DNA from: Bordetella parapertussis
GTDB taxonomy: Bacteria; Pseudomonadota; Gammaproteobacteria; Burkholderiales; SG8-41
Direction of reading: 5' to 3'
Assembly: GCA_945864585.1 (NCBI GenBank)
Contig: CAMBCF010000054.1
Coordinates: 1 to 33,427, forward strand
DNA length: 33,427 nt
Shown: positions 15,709-24,254 of the stretch, piece by piece
How positions within the stretch are numbered: the stretch's first letter is position 1
Layout of the letters: each line of letters opens with the position of its first letter
The notes under the pieces: generated by a model
Database searches by the model: none
What the model was told of the DNA's origin: nothing
What the model saw: only the letters and a program-made list of their open reading frames with translations
Program-made: the position numbers and the translations under genes

Positions 15709-15834
15709 GAAGAGTTCTGCCAGTCCCGCCGCAGCGTAATCACGAAACTGGAAGCTCCACGTGGCTAGCTTAACGCGCCCTTGGATTTTTCGCGAGCATT
15801 GACTACTATGCACGCTTTCACGCAAAGGATAGTC

Positions 15835-16755
15835 ATGAGCACCCCGCATCCGGTCGCCGCCGAACTGCCGCAGCACGGCTATGTGATCACCAAACCTGTG
15901 CCCGGTTCGGATATACCAGCCGACTACACCTTTGTGCTCACACGCGACGAAATCTATGTGCCGATCGCGGTGCGAAAACCTAAAGGTGATGGCCCGTTTC
16001 CGGCGATCATCATGGGGCGCGGCAATGGGCGTGGCGGCCTGCCTCTGGTGGAGCAAAAGGTTGCGCTCTACAGCACGCTGCAGGACCGAATGATCGCGCG
16101 TGGCTATGTGGTGGTATATGTGAACTATCGCAACGAGATTCCGTATCACTACGAAACGCGCCATGCCGCGCATAACGTGGCCGACGACATAGCAAACGAA
16201 GGCCGCACCCTGAAATCCACCGCCATTGTCGACTCCGACGATTTGCAGTCGGTCATCCGCTATGTGCGCGCGCTGCCCTGCGTCAATTCGAACAAAGTCG
16301 GCGCGGTCGGTGTCAGCCACGGCGGCGAAACCATTTTGAAAGCCGCTGCCGAAATGGATTTCACCTGTGGCATCGCGATCGAGGGCGCATCGCATGAATT
16401 CCTCTCGGTAAACACCGGCCCCACCGCGCCGCGCATCGGCAGCGAAGTTCAATACAACGACATCGAAGTCGCACGCAACAATGCTAACAAGGCGCACGCC
16501 ATGGAGCGCATCCGCCGCATCAACACACCGATGCTGCATATCGGCCGCGACAACGATCATTTGCAGGGCATATTCAAACTCGCGCATGAATGGATGCTGG
16601 AAGCGGGCAAAGATTCCACTTGGGCGAGCTTCGATCATCCGGCCCACGGTTATCCGTTTATCGAGCGCGCCGCGGGCGGTTCGTATCAGCCGAATCCCGC
16701 GCAGCAGGCGGCGTTTGATTTATTTATGGATTATTTTGAACAGCGCCTTAAATAG
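15835..16755 (+). CDS. alpha/beta hydrolase, dienelactone-hydrolase-like
   Basis: This cytoplasmic hydrolase of 306 residues has a clear catalytic triad. The nucleophile is Ser161 in GVSHGGE, the acid is Asp239 or Asp241 in HIGRDNDH, and the base is His271 in DHPAHGYPF. The GPFPAIIMGRGNGRGG strand and loop would carry the oxyanion hole. No signal peptide is seen. The ATG at 15835 has AAGGAT four bases upstream; an ATG nine codons earlier lacks one. The 2-hydroxyacid dehydrogenase gene follows after 55 bases, so the pair may share a transcript. The substrate, an ester or lactone, cannot be deduced. Confidence 0.82.
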   Translation: MSTPHPVAAELPQHGYVITKPVPGSDIPADYTFVLTRDEIYVPIAVRKPKGDGPFPAIIMGRGNGRGGLPLVEQKVALYSTLQDRMIARGYVVVYVNYRNEIPYHYETRHAAHNVADDIANEGRTLKSTAIVDSDDLQSVIRYVRALPCVNSNKVGAVGVSHGGETILKAAAEMDFTCGIAIEGASHEFLSVNTGPTAPRIGSEVQYNDIEVARNNANKAHAMERIRRINTPMLHIGRDNDHLQGIFKLAHEWMLEAGKDSTWASFDHPAHGYPFIERAAGGSYQPNPAQQAAFDLFMDYFEQRLK

Positions 16756-16768
16756 CACTTACATTAAC

Positions 16769-16784
16769 GTAACTATTTGTTTTT
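16769..16784 (-). repeat. short interspersed motif, copy 2
   Basis: GTAACTATTTGTTTTT, a perfect AAAAACAAATAGTTAC in reverse complement, lies between the hydrolase and 2-hydroxyacid dehydrogenase genes. A further degenerate copy (AAACAACTATTTTTAC) follows directly to 16800. Confidence 0.65.
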
Positions 16785-16810
16785 AAACAACTATTTTTAC
16801 AGGATCCCTC

Positions 16811-17794
16811 ATGAAAATCGCCGTCATCCACGACTACGCCGACGCACTGCGCAACACCCGCGCCTATCCCAAGCTGCAGGGGCATGAAGTTACGATTTAC
16901 AACGACGCCTACACCGATCCCGCGCGCATGGTGGAGCAGGTCAAAGGCTGCGACGCGTTGCTGCTCACGCAACAGCGCGTGAAAGTCACACGCCAGATAC
17001 TCGAACAACTGCCGCAACTCAAATTCATCAGCCAGACCGGCCGCAACGTAAGTCACCTCGATGTGGCGGCGTGCACCGATCTGGGCATCACAGTGTCGGC
17101 GGGCGGGCATGACGGCGCCAGCCCCTACACCACCACCGGTGAGCTGGCGTGGGCGCTGATCCTCGCCTCGATGCGCAATCTGCCGTACGAGGTCGAACGC
17201 TTCAAGGCCGGCCACTGGCATTCCACCATGGGCACGCGGCTCTACGGCCACACGCTGGGTATCTACGCCTTCGGCCACATCGGCAGCGGCGTGGCGCGCG
17301 TTGGCAAGGCGTTCGGCATGAACGTGGTGTGCTGGGGCCGTGAAGGTTCACTCGCGAAAGCCAAGGCCGAAGGCTTTGACGCCGCCGCCAGCCGCGAGGC
17401 CTTCTTCGAGCAATCCGATGTGATCAGCCTGCACATTCCCTCCAACAACGCCACGCGCGGCATTATTACCGCGGCAGACCTCGCGCGCATGAAGCCAACC
17501 GCACTGCTGGTCAACACCAGCCGCGCACCCATCATCGCTGAAGGCGTGCTGGTCGCAGCCCTGGAAAAAGGGCGTCCCGGCTTCGCCGCGGTAGACGTGT
17601 ACGAGGAAGAACCGGTGATCGGCGCCAACCACCCACTGCTGAAAATGAAAAATGCGCTGTGCGCGCCGCACCTGGGCTACAGCGAAAAAGGCAGCTACGA
17701 AGACATCTACGCCGGCGGCGTGGGGCAGTTGCTCGCGTATGCGGCGGGCAAGCCGCTCAATGTGTTGAATCCAGAGGCGGCCGGCAAGAAATAA
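16811..17794 (+). CDS. D-isomer-specific 2-hydroxyacid dehydrogenase family protein
   Basis: This NAD(P)-dependent oxidoreductase of 327 residues interconverts 2-hydroxy and 2-keto acids. The Rossmann motif is at Gly150-Gly158 (GIYAFGHIG). The catalytic trio is Arg238 (VNTSRAP), Glu267 (DVYEEEP) and His287 (CAPHLGY). The substrate-domain sequence TGRNVSHLDVAA matches the family's carboxylate-binding loop. AGGA lies six bases before the ATG. A copy of the short interspersed motif lies just upstream (16769-16784). It probably works with the upstream hydrolase in organic-acid catabolism; the precise substrate is open. Confidence 0.9.
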   Translation: MKIAVIHDYADALRNTRAYPKLQGHEVTIYNDAYTDPARMVEQVKGCDALLLTQQRVKVTRQILEQLPQLKFISQTGRNVSHLDVAACTDLGITVSAGGHDGASPYTTTGELAWALILASMRNLPYEVERFKAGHWHSTMGTRLYGHTLGIYAFGHIGSGVARVGKAFGMNVVCWGREGSLAKAKAEGFDAAASREAFFEQSDVISLHIPSNNATRGIITAADLARMKPTALLVNTSRAPIIAEGVLVAALEKGRPGFAAVDVYEEEPVIGANHPLLKMKNALCAPHLGYSEKGSYEDIYAGGVGQLLAYAAGKPLNVLNPEAAGKK

Positions 17795-17802
17795 CCGGCG
17801 CA

Positions 17803-18852
17803 CTACTCGCCGCGGATACCGTTCTCCTGAATCACCTTGCCCCACTTCGCCAGATCGGATTTGATCAGTGCAATAAATTCATCGGTGCTGCTGGCAGCGG
17901 CGTCGGCGCCCAGCGCGGTGAGTTGCTTCACCGCCTCGGCCGTGCCGAGGAAACGCACGATTTCTGTATTAAGGCGAGCGATGCTGGAGGCCGCAGTTCC
18001 GGCCGGCGTCAGCACACCAAACCACGGATTCATTTCAAAGCCGGCAAACCCCGATTCGCTGACGGTCGGAACCGCAGACAACATGCCGGAGCGCTGCAAG
18101 CTGCTGACAGCGATCGCACGCACCTTGCCGGCTTCGATGTGCGGCAACAGCGGGGAGACCGGCAGAAACGCTATAGGCACCTGCCCGGCCACCAGATCCA
18201 CCGCGGCCGGCGAACCGCCCTTGTACGGAATGTGCACCAGGTTGAGCTTGGCCAGTGACAGGAATAACGCGGCAGCCAGATGCGGTGTGCTACCCACGCC
18301 GCTGGTCGCATAGTTCAGATTGCCCGGTTGCGCGCGCGCCAGCGCGACCAGTTGTTTGACCGTACGCACCGGCAGCGAAGGGTGCACCACAATCACGTTG
18401 GGCACGCGCGCCGTCAGCGTAATCGGCGCAAAGTCGCGCAATGCCTCGTACGGCACCTTGCCAAGAAACGGCGCCAGCGTGAGCGTGCCCATGCCGGCAT
18501 GCACCAGCGTATAACCATCGGCGGGCGCCCTCGCCACGAATTCGGTGCCGATATTGCCGCCGCGGCCCGCGCGGTTCTCAACGATCCATTGCTGGGTGAG
18601 CGTCTGCGTCATGCGCTGCGCGACGATGCGCGCAATGAGGTCGTTGGGGCCACCCGGCGGATACGGCGCTACCAGACGCACCGTTTTAGATGGGTAGACT
18701 TGCGCGATGGCCGCGCCCGCAAAAAAAACCCCCGCCCATACTGACGATAACGTTGCGATCAGTACGCAACAACGACGCGCAGCATCCGTAGCCCGGAAGA
18801 AGCAAAGCGTATTCCGGGAACGTCTCCAAGCATGACACGTCGTCCGCACCAT
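17803..18852 (-). CDS. Bug/TctC-family periplasmic solute-binding protein with a repeat-derived N-terminus
   Basis: The mature part is a standard receptor: YPSKTVRLVAPYPPGGPNDL, WIVENRAGRGGNIGTEF, ADGYTLVHAGMGTLTLAP, LNYATSGVGSTPHLAA, LVHIPYKGGSPAAVDL and a helical end. A hydrophobic signal segment (RCCVLIATLSSVWAG through GAAIAQ) precedes it. The start is doubtful. ATG 18852 gives 349 residues, but its first part (SRNTLCFFRATD) is translated from the palindromic repeat at 18788-18818, and no strong ribosome site precedes it. The repeat has probably displaced the native start, so expression is uncertain. The stop lies nine bases from the convergent dehydrogenase stop. Confidence 0.78.
   Translation of the reverse strand: MVRTTCHAWRRSRNTLCFFRATDAARRCCVLIATLSSVWAGVFFAGAAIAQVYPSKTVRLVAPYPPGGPNDLIARIVAQRMTQTLTQQWIVENRAGRGGNIGTEFVARAPADGYTLVHAGMGTLTLAPFLGKVPYEALRDFAPITLTARVPNVIVVHPSLPVRTVKQLVALARAQPGNLNYATSGVGSTPHLAAALFLSLAKLNLVHIPYKGGSPAAVDLVAGQVPIAFLPVSPLLPHIEAGKVRAIAVSSLQRSGMLSAVPTVSESGFAGFEMNPWFGVLTPAGTAASSIARLNTEIVRFLGTAEAVKQLTALGADAAASSTDEFIALIKSDLAKWGKVIQENGIRGE
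18788..18818 (+). repeat. GTAGCCCGGAA repeat, copy 1
   Basis: This 31-bp sequence starts GTAGCCCGGAAG and ends GTATTCCGGG, and is itself a hairpin (CCCGGAA against TTCCGGG). It matches the reverse complement of 18911-18941 with three mismatches. It lies within the apparent N-terminus of the adjacent Bug gene. Confidence 0.75.
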
Positions 18853-18910
18853 TAACCGACCGGCAGCACATACATGTCCAAACACGCATGCGGGATGGCC
18901 ATGCACGCTC

Positions 18911-18941
18911 CCCGGAATACGCTGCGCTCCTTCCGGGCTAC
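18911..18941 (-). repeat. GTAGCCCGGAA repeat, copy 2 (inverted)
   Basis: This is the inverted partner of 18788-18818: CCCGGAATACG through TTCCGGGCTAC. The two copies enclose about 92 bases with no gene I can recognise. Paired inverted copies of this kind are called REPINs in other genomes. Confidence 0.75.
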
Positions 18942-18963
18942 AATTTCTCGCGCTCGTAAAGAG

Positions 18964-19009
18964 TCCCGCCGCAGGCTGCCCTCGAATGCTTTTGTCGGGG
19001 GCGGGAACG
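18964..19009 (-). repeat. 46-bp repeat, left copy of an inverted pair flanking a hydrolase gene
   Basis: The reverse complement of this segment matches 21019-21064 with only two mismatches in 46 bases. Each copy starts CGTTCCCGCC and ends GCGGCGGGA, so it can fold on itself. The pair encloses exactly one gene (19046-20938). Confidence 0.85.
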
Positions 19010-19045
19010 GCAATATTGGGTTGTGCCCAACGCATACGACTGATT

Positions 19046-20938
19046 TCAGCTCGAAGCATGCACCCACTCCCAGCGCTTACCCGCGCGCTCAACGATGGCT
19101 TCAACATCTTCGGCAAGCACATGCCGTGCGGTGACCAATTGTTGCGCCAAGTCTCGCACTTTCTGCAGATATGCTGCGCGCGACACGTAGCGCTCGGCAA
19201 TCGACAAACGCGGGTCGCCGCTCCTATCGCGTTCGGCGCGCGTGCGCGCGAACGGGATAGTGGTACCCATCATCTGCATCAGATCGCCCGGTGCACCCTG
19301 ATCGGGATGGCGCGGATTCCATCCGGTCACGGTAGCCAGCGGCACCGTGGCATCGGGCAGGTGTATGCCGGCGGCTTCATTGCCATCGGCGTCTACGGCG
19401 GACACATAGACTTTGTACGGCGCGCCTACTTTCGGTGGATACACCGCAATGCCGCGCCCGGCATCGAGTCCAAAATCAAGCAGCGTTGGACGCACGATGC
19501 GCGCAGGAAACGTCACCTCGGGCAGTTTGCGGAAAAACGCGCCCAGCGATTCCGCTTCGACCGCGCTGCCATTCGCCAGACGCGGAAACGCGCTCGGCGG
19601 CGGCGCCACACCGTCACTGACCCAGCGATCCATATTCACCAGCGCCGCGCGCAACAACGGCGCGTAATCGGTAATGTTAAAGCGATGCGCGCCACGGCTG
19701 CCGGTGTTGGCATCGGCGTCGGGCGGCGGTATCGCACCCGGCGTATGCTGCGTGCCCGCGAACAAATAGGTGCGCACGAAATCCGCCGGCTCGGTATCGC
19801 TTGTGCCCGTGGCATCGGTATGTATCAGCGAAGCGTCGCCGCGCCAGTATTCCGCCGAGGTGTTGGTGGCGAAAATTTTGGGCGTATGCCCGCGCTGGAT
19901 CAGCTTTGCATACAAGCCCGCGTCGTCAAACGGCGGCAGGCCGCCCACGGATTCCTGCGAATTAAGCGACGGCTGGCCAAAGCGCAAATTGAATTCGCCA
20001 CGCCGTCCGCCCGCGACATGCGGCAGCACCGCGTCGAACACCATGCGGCCCTGTTCGTCTTGGTCCAGACCCAGATGCAGCATCTGGCGCAAAAAGCGGC
20101 CGCTCTGCGATACGCCGAACAAATACGCGCGTTGCAGCGCATCGGCGCACAGATTGCCATCTGCCGCCGAGGCCCAGCGCAGCCACGCGGCGGTGTCGCG
20201 CACCGCCAGCATCCCCAGTCCCACCAGCGGTGGATTTGTCGAGCGATACACCACATCATAAATCGCGCCGGGCGCAAATCCGTCTTTCATTTCAATGTGG
20301 CCGGCATCGGGGAAGCGCCACGCCGAGCGTGGCAGCGTCACCGGATCGGCGCCGCCGTGCTCACGCATCGTCACATGCGCTGCGGCGTCATTGAGATCGG
20401 CTACCGCATTCGGTATGTGATAACGGTCGGCCAGCGGCAGCGTGACCACGCGCGAGTTTGGACGCAGACGGCAGCGGATGAATCCGCTGACGCCCTGCGC
20501 GCGCGGCACATCGAGCACCATCAATCCATCCTGACGCGGCACGTCAATCTGCCAGCCGATCCACGCCACCGTATAGCCGTGGCGCATCAGAAAGCCGTTG
20601 CCAAAATCTACTGCCGTCGTTGGATCGGGCACGCGCGGCGTGCTGTTGAACATGCCGAGCGCCACCTTGCGCCCGCGATTGGCCACATCCAGCAGCAGGC
20701 GCCCGTTGCCCTTGCCCATGTCAACGGGTTTCAGCATATAAAAGTCGCCGGAGAATTCAACACGGCCCTGCGCGTTGCGCGGCGCGAGGCCCATGTCGGT
20801 GACACGCTCATGCAGCGGGTGCGCAGGATCAACCGCAAAATGCATGGTCCCGGCAATTTTTTCGTAAGCGCCGACAGCGCCGAAGGACTGCCCGTCGAGA
20901 ACGGTGGCGCGGGTTTGGATATCGAGGTGGGTGACCAT
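19046..20938 (-). CDS. alpha/beta hydrolase domain-containing protein (Abhydrolase_10 type), about 630 residues
   Basis: This large cytoplasmic protein has no signal peptide. It resembles a family of about 630-residue proteins annotated only as alpha/beta hydrolase domain proteins (PF20091 type). Recognisable features are the GAVGAYEKIAGTMHFAVDP opening, the ANRGRKVAL segment, the YLFGVSQSGRFLRQML nucleophile region with Ser in GVSQSG, the HVAGGRRGEFN segment and a conserved IPPPDAD loop. ATG 20938 is chosen; a GGGAG site lies ten bases upstream, slightly far. The reverse strand here also has a long open frame, which is only a high-GC shadow. The gene is framed by a 46-bp inverted repeat pair. 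Its substrate is unknown. Confidence 0.8.
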   Translation of the reverse strand: MVTHLDIQTRATVLDGQSFGAVGAYEKIAGTMHFAVDPAHPLHERVTDMGLAPRNAQGRVEFSGDFYMLKPVDMGKGNGRLLLDVANRGRKVALGMFNSTPRVPDPTTAVDFGNGFLMRHGYTVAWIGWQIDVPRQDGLMVLDVPRAQGVSGFIRCRLRPNSRVVTLPLADRYHIPNAVADLNDAAAHVTMREHGGADPVTLPRSAWRFPDAGHIEMKDGFAPGAIYDVVYRSTNPPLVGLGMLAVRDTAAWLRWASAADGNLCADALQRAYLFGVSQSGRFLRQMLHLGLDQDEQGRMVFDAVLPHVAGGRRGEFNLRFGQPSLNSQESVGGLPPFDDAGLYAKLIQRGHTPKIFATNTSAEYWRGDASLIHTDATGTSDTEPADFVRTYLFAGTQHTPGAIPPPDADANTGSRGAHRFNITDYAPLLRAALVNMDRWVSDGVAPPPSAFPRLANGSAVEAESLGAFFRKLPEVTFPARIVRPTLLDFGLDAGRGIAVYPPKVGAPYKVYVSAVDADGNEAAGIHLPDATVPLATVTGWNPRHPDQGAPGDLMQMMGTTIPFARTRAERDRSGDPRLSIAERYVSRAAYLQKVRDLAQQLVTARHVLAEDVEAIVERAGKRWEWVHASS

Positions 20939-21018
20939 GTATTGTGTGCTCCCTGTGTGATAAGGCGAATTGTAATCCGTTGCACGCCGGCATTCGGCAT
21001 AATGCGCAATTAGCCTTT

Positions 21019-21064
21019 CGTTCCCGCCCCCGACTAAAGCATTCGAGGGCAGGCTGCGGCGGGA
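21019..21064 (+). repeat. 46-bp repeat, right copy of an inverted pair
   Basis: This is the partner of 18964-19009, with 44 of 46 bases identical in inverted orientation. Ends CGTTCCCGCC and GCGGCGGGA form a self-complementary stem. It lies between the divergent hydrolase and Bug genes, close to the Bug ribosome site. Confidence 0.85.
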
Positions 21065-21092
21065 ACCCATGCGGCGTCTCAAAGGAAACTTC

Positions 21093-22073
21093 ATGCATCT
21101 GAAATTCAAATCCGTGATTGCCGCAGTCATTGCTGCGGCAACGTTCGTCGCCCTGTCACAGGCCATTACGCACGCCCAGCAAAAATACCCGACCAAGCCG
21201 ATCCGTCTGGTGGTGGCCTTCACCGCCGGTGGCGTCCCCGACATGCTGGCGCGCCTGCTGGGGCCCCGCGTAGGCGAGGCTTTTGGGCAGCCGCTGGTGA
21301 TCGAAAATCGTCCCGGCGCGGGCGGCACCATAGCCGCCGGTATCGTTGCCAAGGCCGCGGCCGACGGCTATACGCTGCTGGCGACGTCGCCCGCTATTGC
21401 AATAACCGCAGCCCTGCAGCCGAACCTGGCTTACGATCCGCTCAAGGATTTTTCCGGGGTCGCGAGTATCGGCTTTAGCACCAGTGCACTGGTGGTGGCG
21501 CCTGCGCTGGGCGTGAAATCGGTGAAGGAACTCATCGCACTCGCGCACGCCCAACCTGGCAAAATATTTTTCGGTTCCGCGGGTTCTGGCAGCGGCACGC
21601 ACATCAGTGCGGAACGCTTCCGCTACACCGCCGGCATCAAAGCCGTGCATGTCGCGTTCAAGGGCCAGCCGGAATTCATCATCGAAATCGTTGCCGGACG
21701 CGTGCAATTCGGCATGGCCAGTTTGAGCTCTGCCATGCCCTTGATCAAGGATGGCAAGTTGTTGCCGCTGGCGCTGATGCCCAGCCGCACACCGTTGTTG
21801 CCCGAGGTGCCCGCGCTGCCGGAAGTACTGCCCGGCGCGGGCCGCGATGGTTCGCAGATGTGGCTCGCCCCTGCCGGCACGCCGCGCGCCATCCTGCAAC
21901 AGATCAGCAGGGAAGTCGCGCGCGCACTCGCCGTGCCCGAGGTCAAGGAACGCCTGGTGAATTTCGCCTTTCACGTAGCGCCCACCACCCCCGAGGAAAC
22001 CGACCGCATGTTGCGCAGCGATATCGCGGCATTTACCAAAGTGGTGACGGACGCGGGACTACGGCCAAAGTAA
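21093..22073 (+). CDS. Bug/TctC-family periplasmic solute-binding protein, tandem copy A
   Basis: This 326-residue receptor has a signal peptide ending at ITHAQQKYPTK. Landmarks are IRLVVAFTAGGVPDMLAR, LVIENRPGAGGTIAAGI, ADGYTLLATSPAIAI, IFFGSAGSGSGTHISAE and VHVAFKGQPEFIIEI. Two traits set it apart from most of the family: VAFTAGG instead of VPFPAGG, and HVAFKG instead of HVPYKG. The next gene shares both traits and follows after only six bases, so the two are a tandem duplication and probably one transcript. The ATG at 21093 has AAGGAAA five bases upstream. The ligand is unknown. Confidence 0.9.
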   Translation: MHLKFKSVIAAVIAAATFVALSQAITHAQQKYPTKPIRLVVAFTAGGVPDMLARLLGPRVGEAFGQPLVIENRPGAGGTIAAGIVAKAAADGYTLLATSPAIAITAALQPNLAYDPLKDFSGVASIGFSTSALVVAPALGVKSVKELIALAHAQPGKIFFGSAGSGSGTHISAERFRYTAGIKAVHVAFKGQPEFIIEIVAGRVQFGMASLSSAMPLIKDGKLLPLALMPSRTPLLPEVPALPEVLPGAGRDGSQMWLAPAGTPRAILQQISREVARALAVPEVKERLVNFAFHVAPTTPEETDRMLRSDIAAFTKVVTDAGLRPK

Positions 22074-22079
22074 AAAATT

Positions 22080-23057
22080 ATGCAAAATTTCACAGGCATA
22101 CGGATTGCAGCCCTCATCATTGCCTCTGCGGCGCTTTACAACAGTCTTTCGCACGCGCAACAAGAATTCCCGAGCAAGCCCATCCGCATCGTCGTCGCCT
22201 TCACCGCCGGCGGCACGCCCGACACGCTCTCGCGCATCATCGGGCAGAAAATGAGCGGAAACTGGGGGCAGCCCGTCATCATAGAAAACCGCCCCGGCGC
22301 CAGCGGCACGATCGCCGCGAATCTGGTGTCCCGCGCTACGCCCGATGGCTATACGCTGCTCGCCACCTCCGCAAGCATCGCGATCCATGTCGCGCTGCAG
22401 ACCAAGCTGCCTTACGACCCATTGAAAGACTTGGCCGGTGTCGCCAACATCGGCTACAGCACCGATGCGCTGGTGGCCGCGCCGGCGCTCGGCGTTAAAA
22501 CCATCCGCGAACTCATCGCGCATGGCCGCGCACATCCAGGCAAGCTGATGTTCGGCTCGTCCGGCACCGGCACCTCCGTGCATCTTGCTGGCGAAAAATT
22601 TATCAGCGAAGCCGGCATCAAGGCCTTACATGTCGCGTTCAAGGGACTGCCGGAATTTCTGATCGACATCGCCGCCGGACGCATCCACTTTGGTGTTGCG
22701 GTGCTGGGCGGTGCGCGGCCGCTGGTGAACGACGGCAAACTGGTGTTGCTGGCGGTAGGCCCGCAGCGCTCGCCGTTATACCCGGATGTGCCGGCCATCA
22801 CTGAAGTGCTGCCCGGCTACACACGTGAAGGCTCGCAGACGCTCTACGCACCCGCCGCCACGCCACGTGCCGTACTGCAACAAATCAGCCACGAAGTCGG
22901 CCGCATACTCGAACTGACGGACGTGCGCGAGCGCTTGCAGGACACGGGGTTTCATATCGCGCATACCCTGCCGGATGAGACCGACCGCTTGCTGCGGGTG
23001 GATATACAATCATTCAGGCGGCAGGTGCGGGCATTGGGGTTGAGCACTATTTATTGA
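22080..23057 (+). CDS. Bug/TctC-family periplasmic solute-binding protein, tandem copy B
   Basis: This 325-residue receptor is a paralogue of the preceding gene and follows it by six bases. It repeats the unusual IRIVVAFTAGGTPDTLSR, VIIENRPGASGTIAANL, PDGYTLLATSASIAI, LMFGSSGTGTSVHLAG and LHVAFKGLPEFLIDI segments. Many positions match copy A, by eye more than half. A signal peptide ends at SLSHAQQEFPSK. No ribosome site is visible before ATG 22080, so translation may depend on reinitiation after copy A. The stop overlaps that of the convergent Bug gene by seven bases. Confidence 0.9.
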   Translation: MQNFTGIRIAALIIASAALYNSLSHAQQEFPSKPIRIVVAFTAGGTPDTLSRIIGQKMSGNWGQPVIIENRPGASGTIAANLVSRATPDGYTLLATSASIAIHVALQTKLPYDPLKDLAGVANIGYSTDALVAAPALGVKTIRELIAHGRAHPGKLMFGSSGTGTSVHLAGEKFISEAGIKALHVAFKGLPEFLIDIAAGRIHFGVAVLGGARPLVNDGKLVLLAVGPQRSPLYPDVPAITEVLPGYTREGSQTLYAPAATPRAVLQQISHEVGRILELTDVRERLQDTGFHIAHTLPDETDRLLRVDIQSFRRQVRALGLSTIY

Positions 23058-24025
23058 ATTTTCGCCCCGGACGCCTTAACCACCTTCGCCCACTTCTCGG
23101 TCTCCATGGTATGCAAAGCCCAGAATTCCGCCGGGCTGCCGGCGATGGAAGTGCCTCCCATATCCGTCAGCCGTTGCATTACCTTGGGTTCCTTCAGCGT
23201 CTCGTTCACTTCGCGATTGATGCGCGCGACGATGGTCACGGGTGTGCCTTTGGGCACCGCCAGACCGAACCACGCGCTGGCTTCGAAGCCGGGCACGAAT
23301 TCCGCCACCGTGGGCACGTCGGGCAACAGGGCAGAACGTTTTGCGCTGGTGACGCCGAGCCCTCGCAATTCGCCGCCGCGTACATAGGCGAGCACCGTTG
23401 GCATATTGTCGAACATGACATGCATCTGCCCGGATAATAAATCGATCAGCGCGGGCGCGGAACCTTTGTACGGCACGTGTACCATGTTGATGCCGGTCAT
23501 CGATTTGAATAATTCGCCGGACAAATGCACCGAGGTGCCGGCGCCGCCCGATGAAAAATTAAGCTTGCCCGGATTCGCCTTGCTGTAGGCGATGAATTCC
23601 TGCACATTGCGCGCGGGAAGATTTTTCGTCACCGTCATCACGTTGGGCACGCGTATCAGCCCCGCTCCCGGCGCCATGTCATTGAGGAAATTGAAATTCA
23701 GCTTCGAATACAACGTGGCGTTGATGGCGTTGGCCGGATTCGTCAGAAACCAGGTATAGCCGTCGGCTGCGGCCTTGATCGCGATCTCGGTGCCGATGTT
23801 GTTGCCGGCGCCGGGGCGATTGTCGATAACTATGGTTTGCCCCATGCGCTCGGCCATGCGCTGGCCCATGATGCGCGCGAGGATGTCGGTGGTGCCGGCG
23901 GGCGTGTAGGGCACGATCCAGCGGATGGCGCGCGTGGGGTAAGCATCTGCGGCGAATGTATTACCCGCCGCAGCGAACGCACAGCCTGCGAAAATCAGCG
24001 ACAAAATTAATTTGCGAACAGACAT
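23051..24025 (-). CDS. Bug/TctC-family periplasmic solute-binding protein
   Basis: This 324-residue receptor has a clear signal peptide (RKLILSLIFAGCAFAAAG, cleavage near TFAADAYPT). Landmarks are IRWIVPYTPAGTTDILAR, IVIDNRPGAGNNIGTEIA, ADGYTWFLTNPANAIN, LNFSSGGAGTSVHLSG, MVHVPYKGSAPALIDLL and FDNMPTVLAYV. This is the classical form with HVPYKG, so it belongs to a different subgroup from the tandem pair that converges on it. ATG 24025 has GGAG six bases upstream and is preferred to an ATG four codons earlier. The upstream gap holds a large ACAGGAT palindrome. Confidence 0.9.
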   Translation of the reverse strand: MSVRKLILSLIFAGCAFAAAGNTFAADAYPTRAIRWIVPYTPAGTTDILARIMGQRMAERMGQTIVIDNRPGAGNNIGTEIAIKAAADGYTWFLTNPANAINATLYSKLNFNFLNDMAPGAGLIRVPNVMTVTKNLPARNVQEFIAYSKANPGKLNFSSGGAGTSVHLSGELFKSMTGINMVHVPYKGSAPALIDLLSGQMHVMFDNMPTVLAYVRGGELRGLGVTSAKRSALLPDVPTVAEFVPGFEASAWFGLAVPKGTPVTIVARINREVNETLKEPKVMQRLTDMGGTSIAGSPAEFWALHTMETEKWAKVVKASGAKIQ

Positions 24026-24140
24026 ATTGCACTCCATCAGAAAAAAGTTGCGGCATGATACCGTGTTCCAGTCATGAAGATGTGTTGAGCGAATCGGGGA
24101 TGGTGCAGTAGTCGAGAGACATAAGCGCCATACATTTTTG

Positions 24141-24209
24141 GACAGGATTTACAGGATGAACAGGATAAAAACAAATTCTGTTAATCCTGTTAATCCTGTT
24201 AATCCTGTC
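24141..24209. repeat. ACAGGAT palindromic repeat
   Basis: The left arm 24141-24166 (GACAGGATTTACAGGATG start) and right arm 24184-24209 (three tandem AATCCTGTT-like units) are complementary over 26 bases with three mismatches, around a 17-base AT-rich loop. The tandem look of the right arm comes from the nine-base unit and is not a CRISPR. It fills most of the 229-base gap before the UGSC gene. Confidence 0.8.
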
Positions 24210-24234
24210 TAATGTTTTTTACTATTTTCTATTT

Positions 24235-24251
24235 AAAACAAGTACTTACAT
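24235..24251 (+). repeat. short interspersed motif, copy 3
   Basis: AAAACAAGTACTTACAT lies just before the start codon of the UGSC selenoprotein gene, where a ribosome site would be expected. Confidence 0.55.
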
Positions 24252-24254
24252 ACC

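Noticed and set aside
18986-21013. Long plus-strand open frame (675 codons) opposite the large hydrolase
   Set aside because: Biased composition, no recognisable domain and no ribosome site; the minus-strand hydrolase explains the region.
24181-24209. Three tandem AATCCTGTT-like units as a possible CRISPR or VNTR
   Set aside because: There are no spacers, and the units form one arm of a 26-bp palindrome with 24141-24166.
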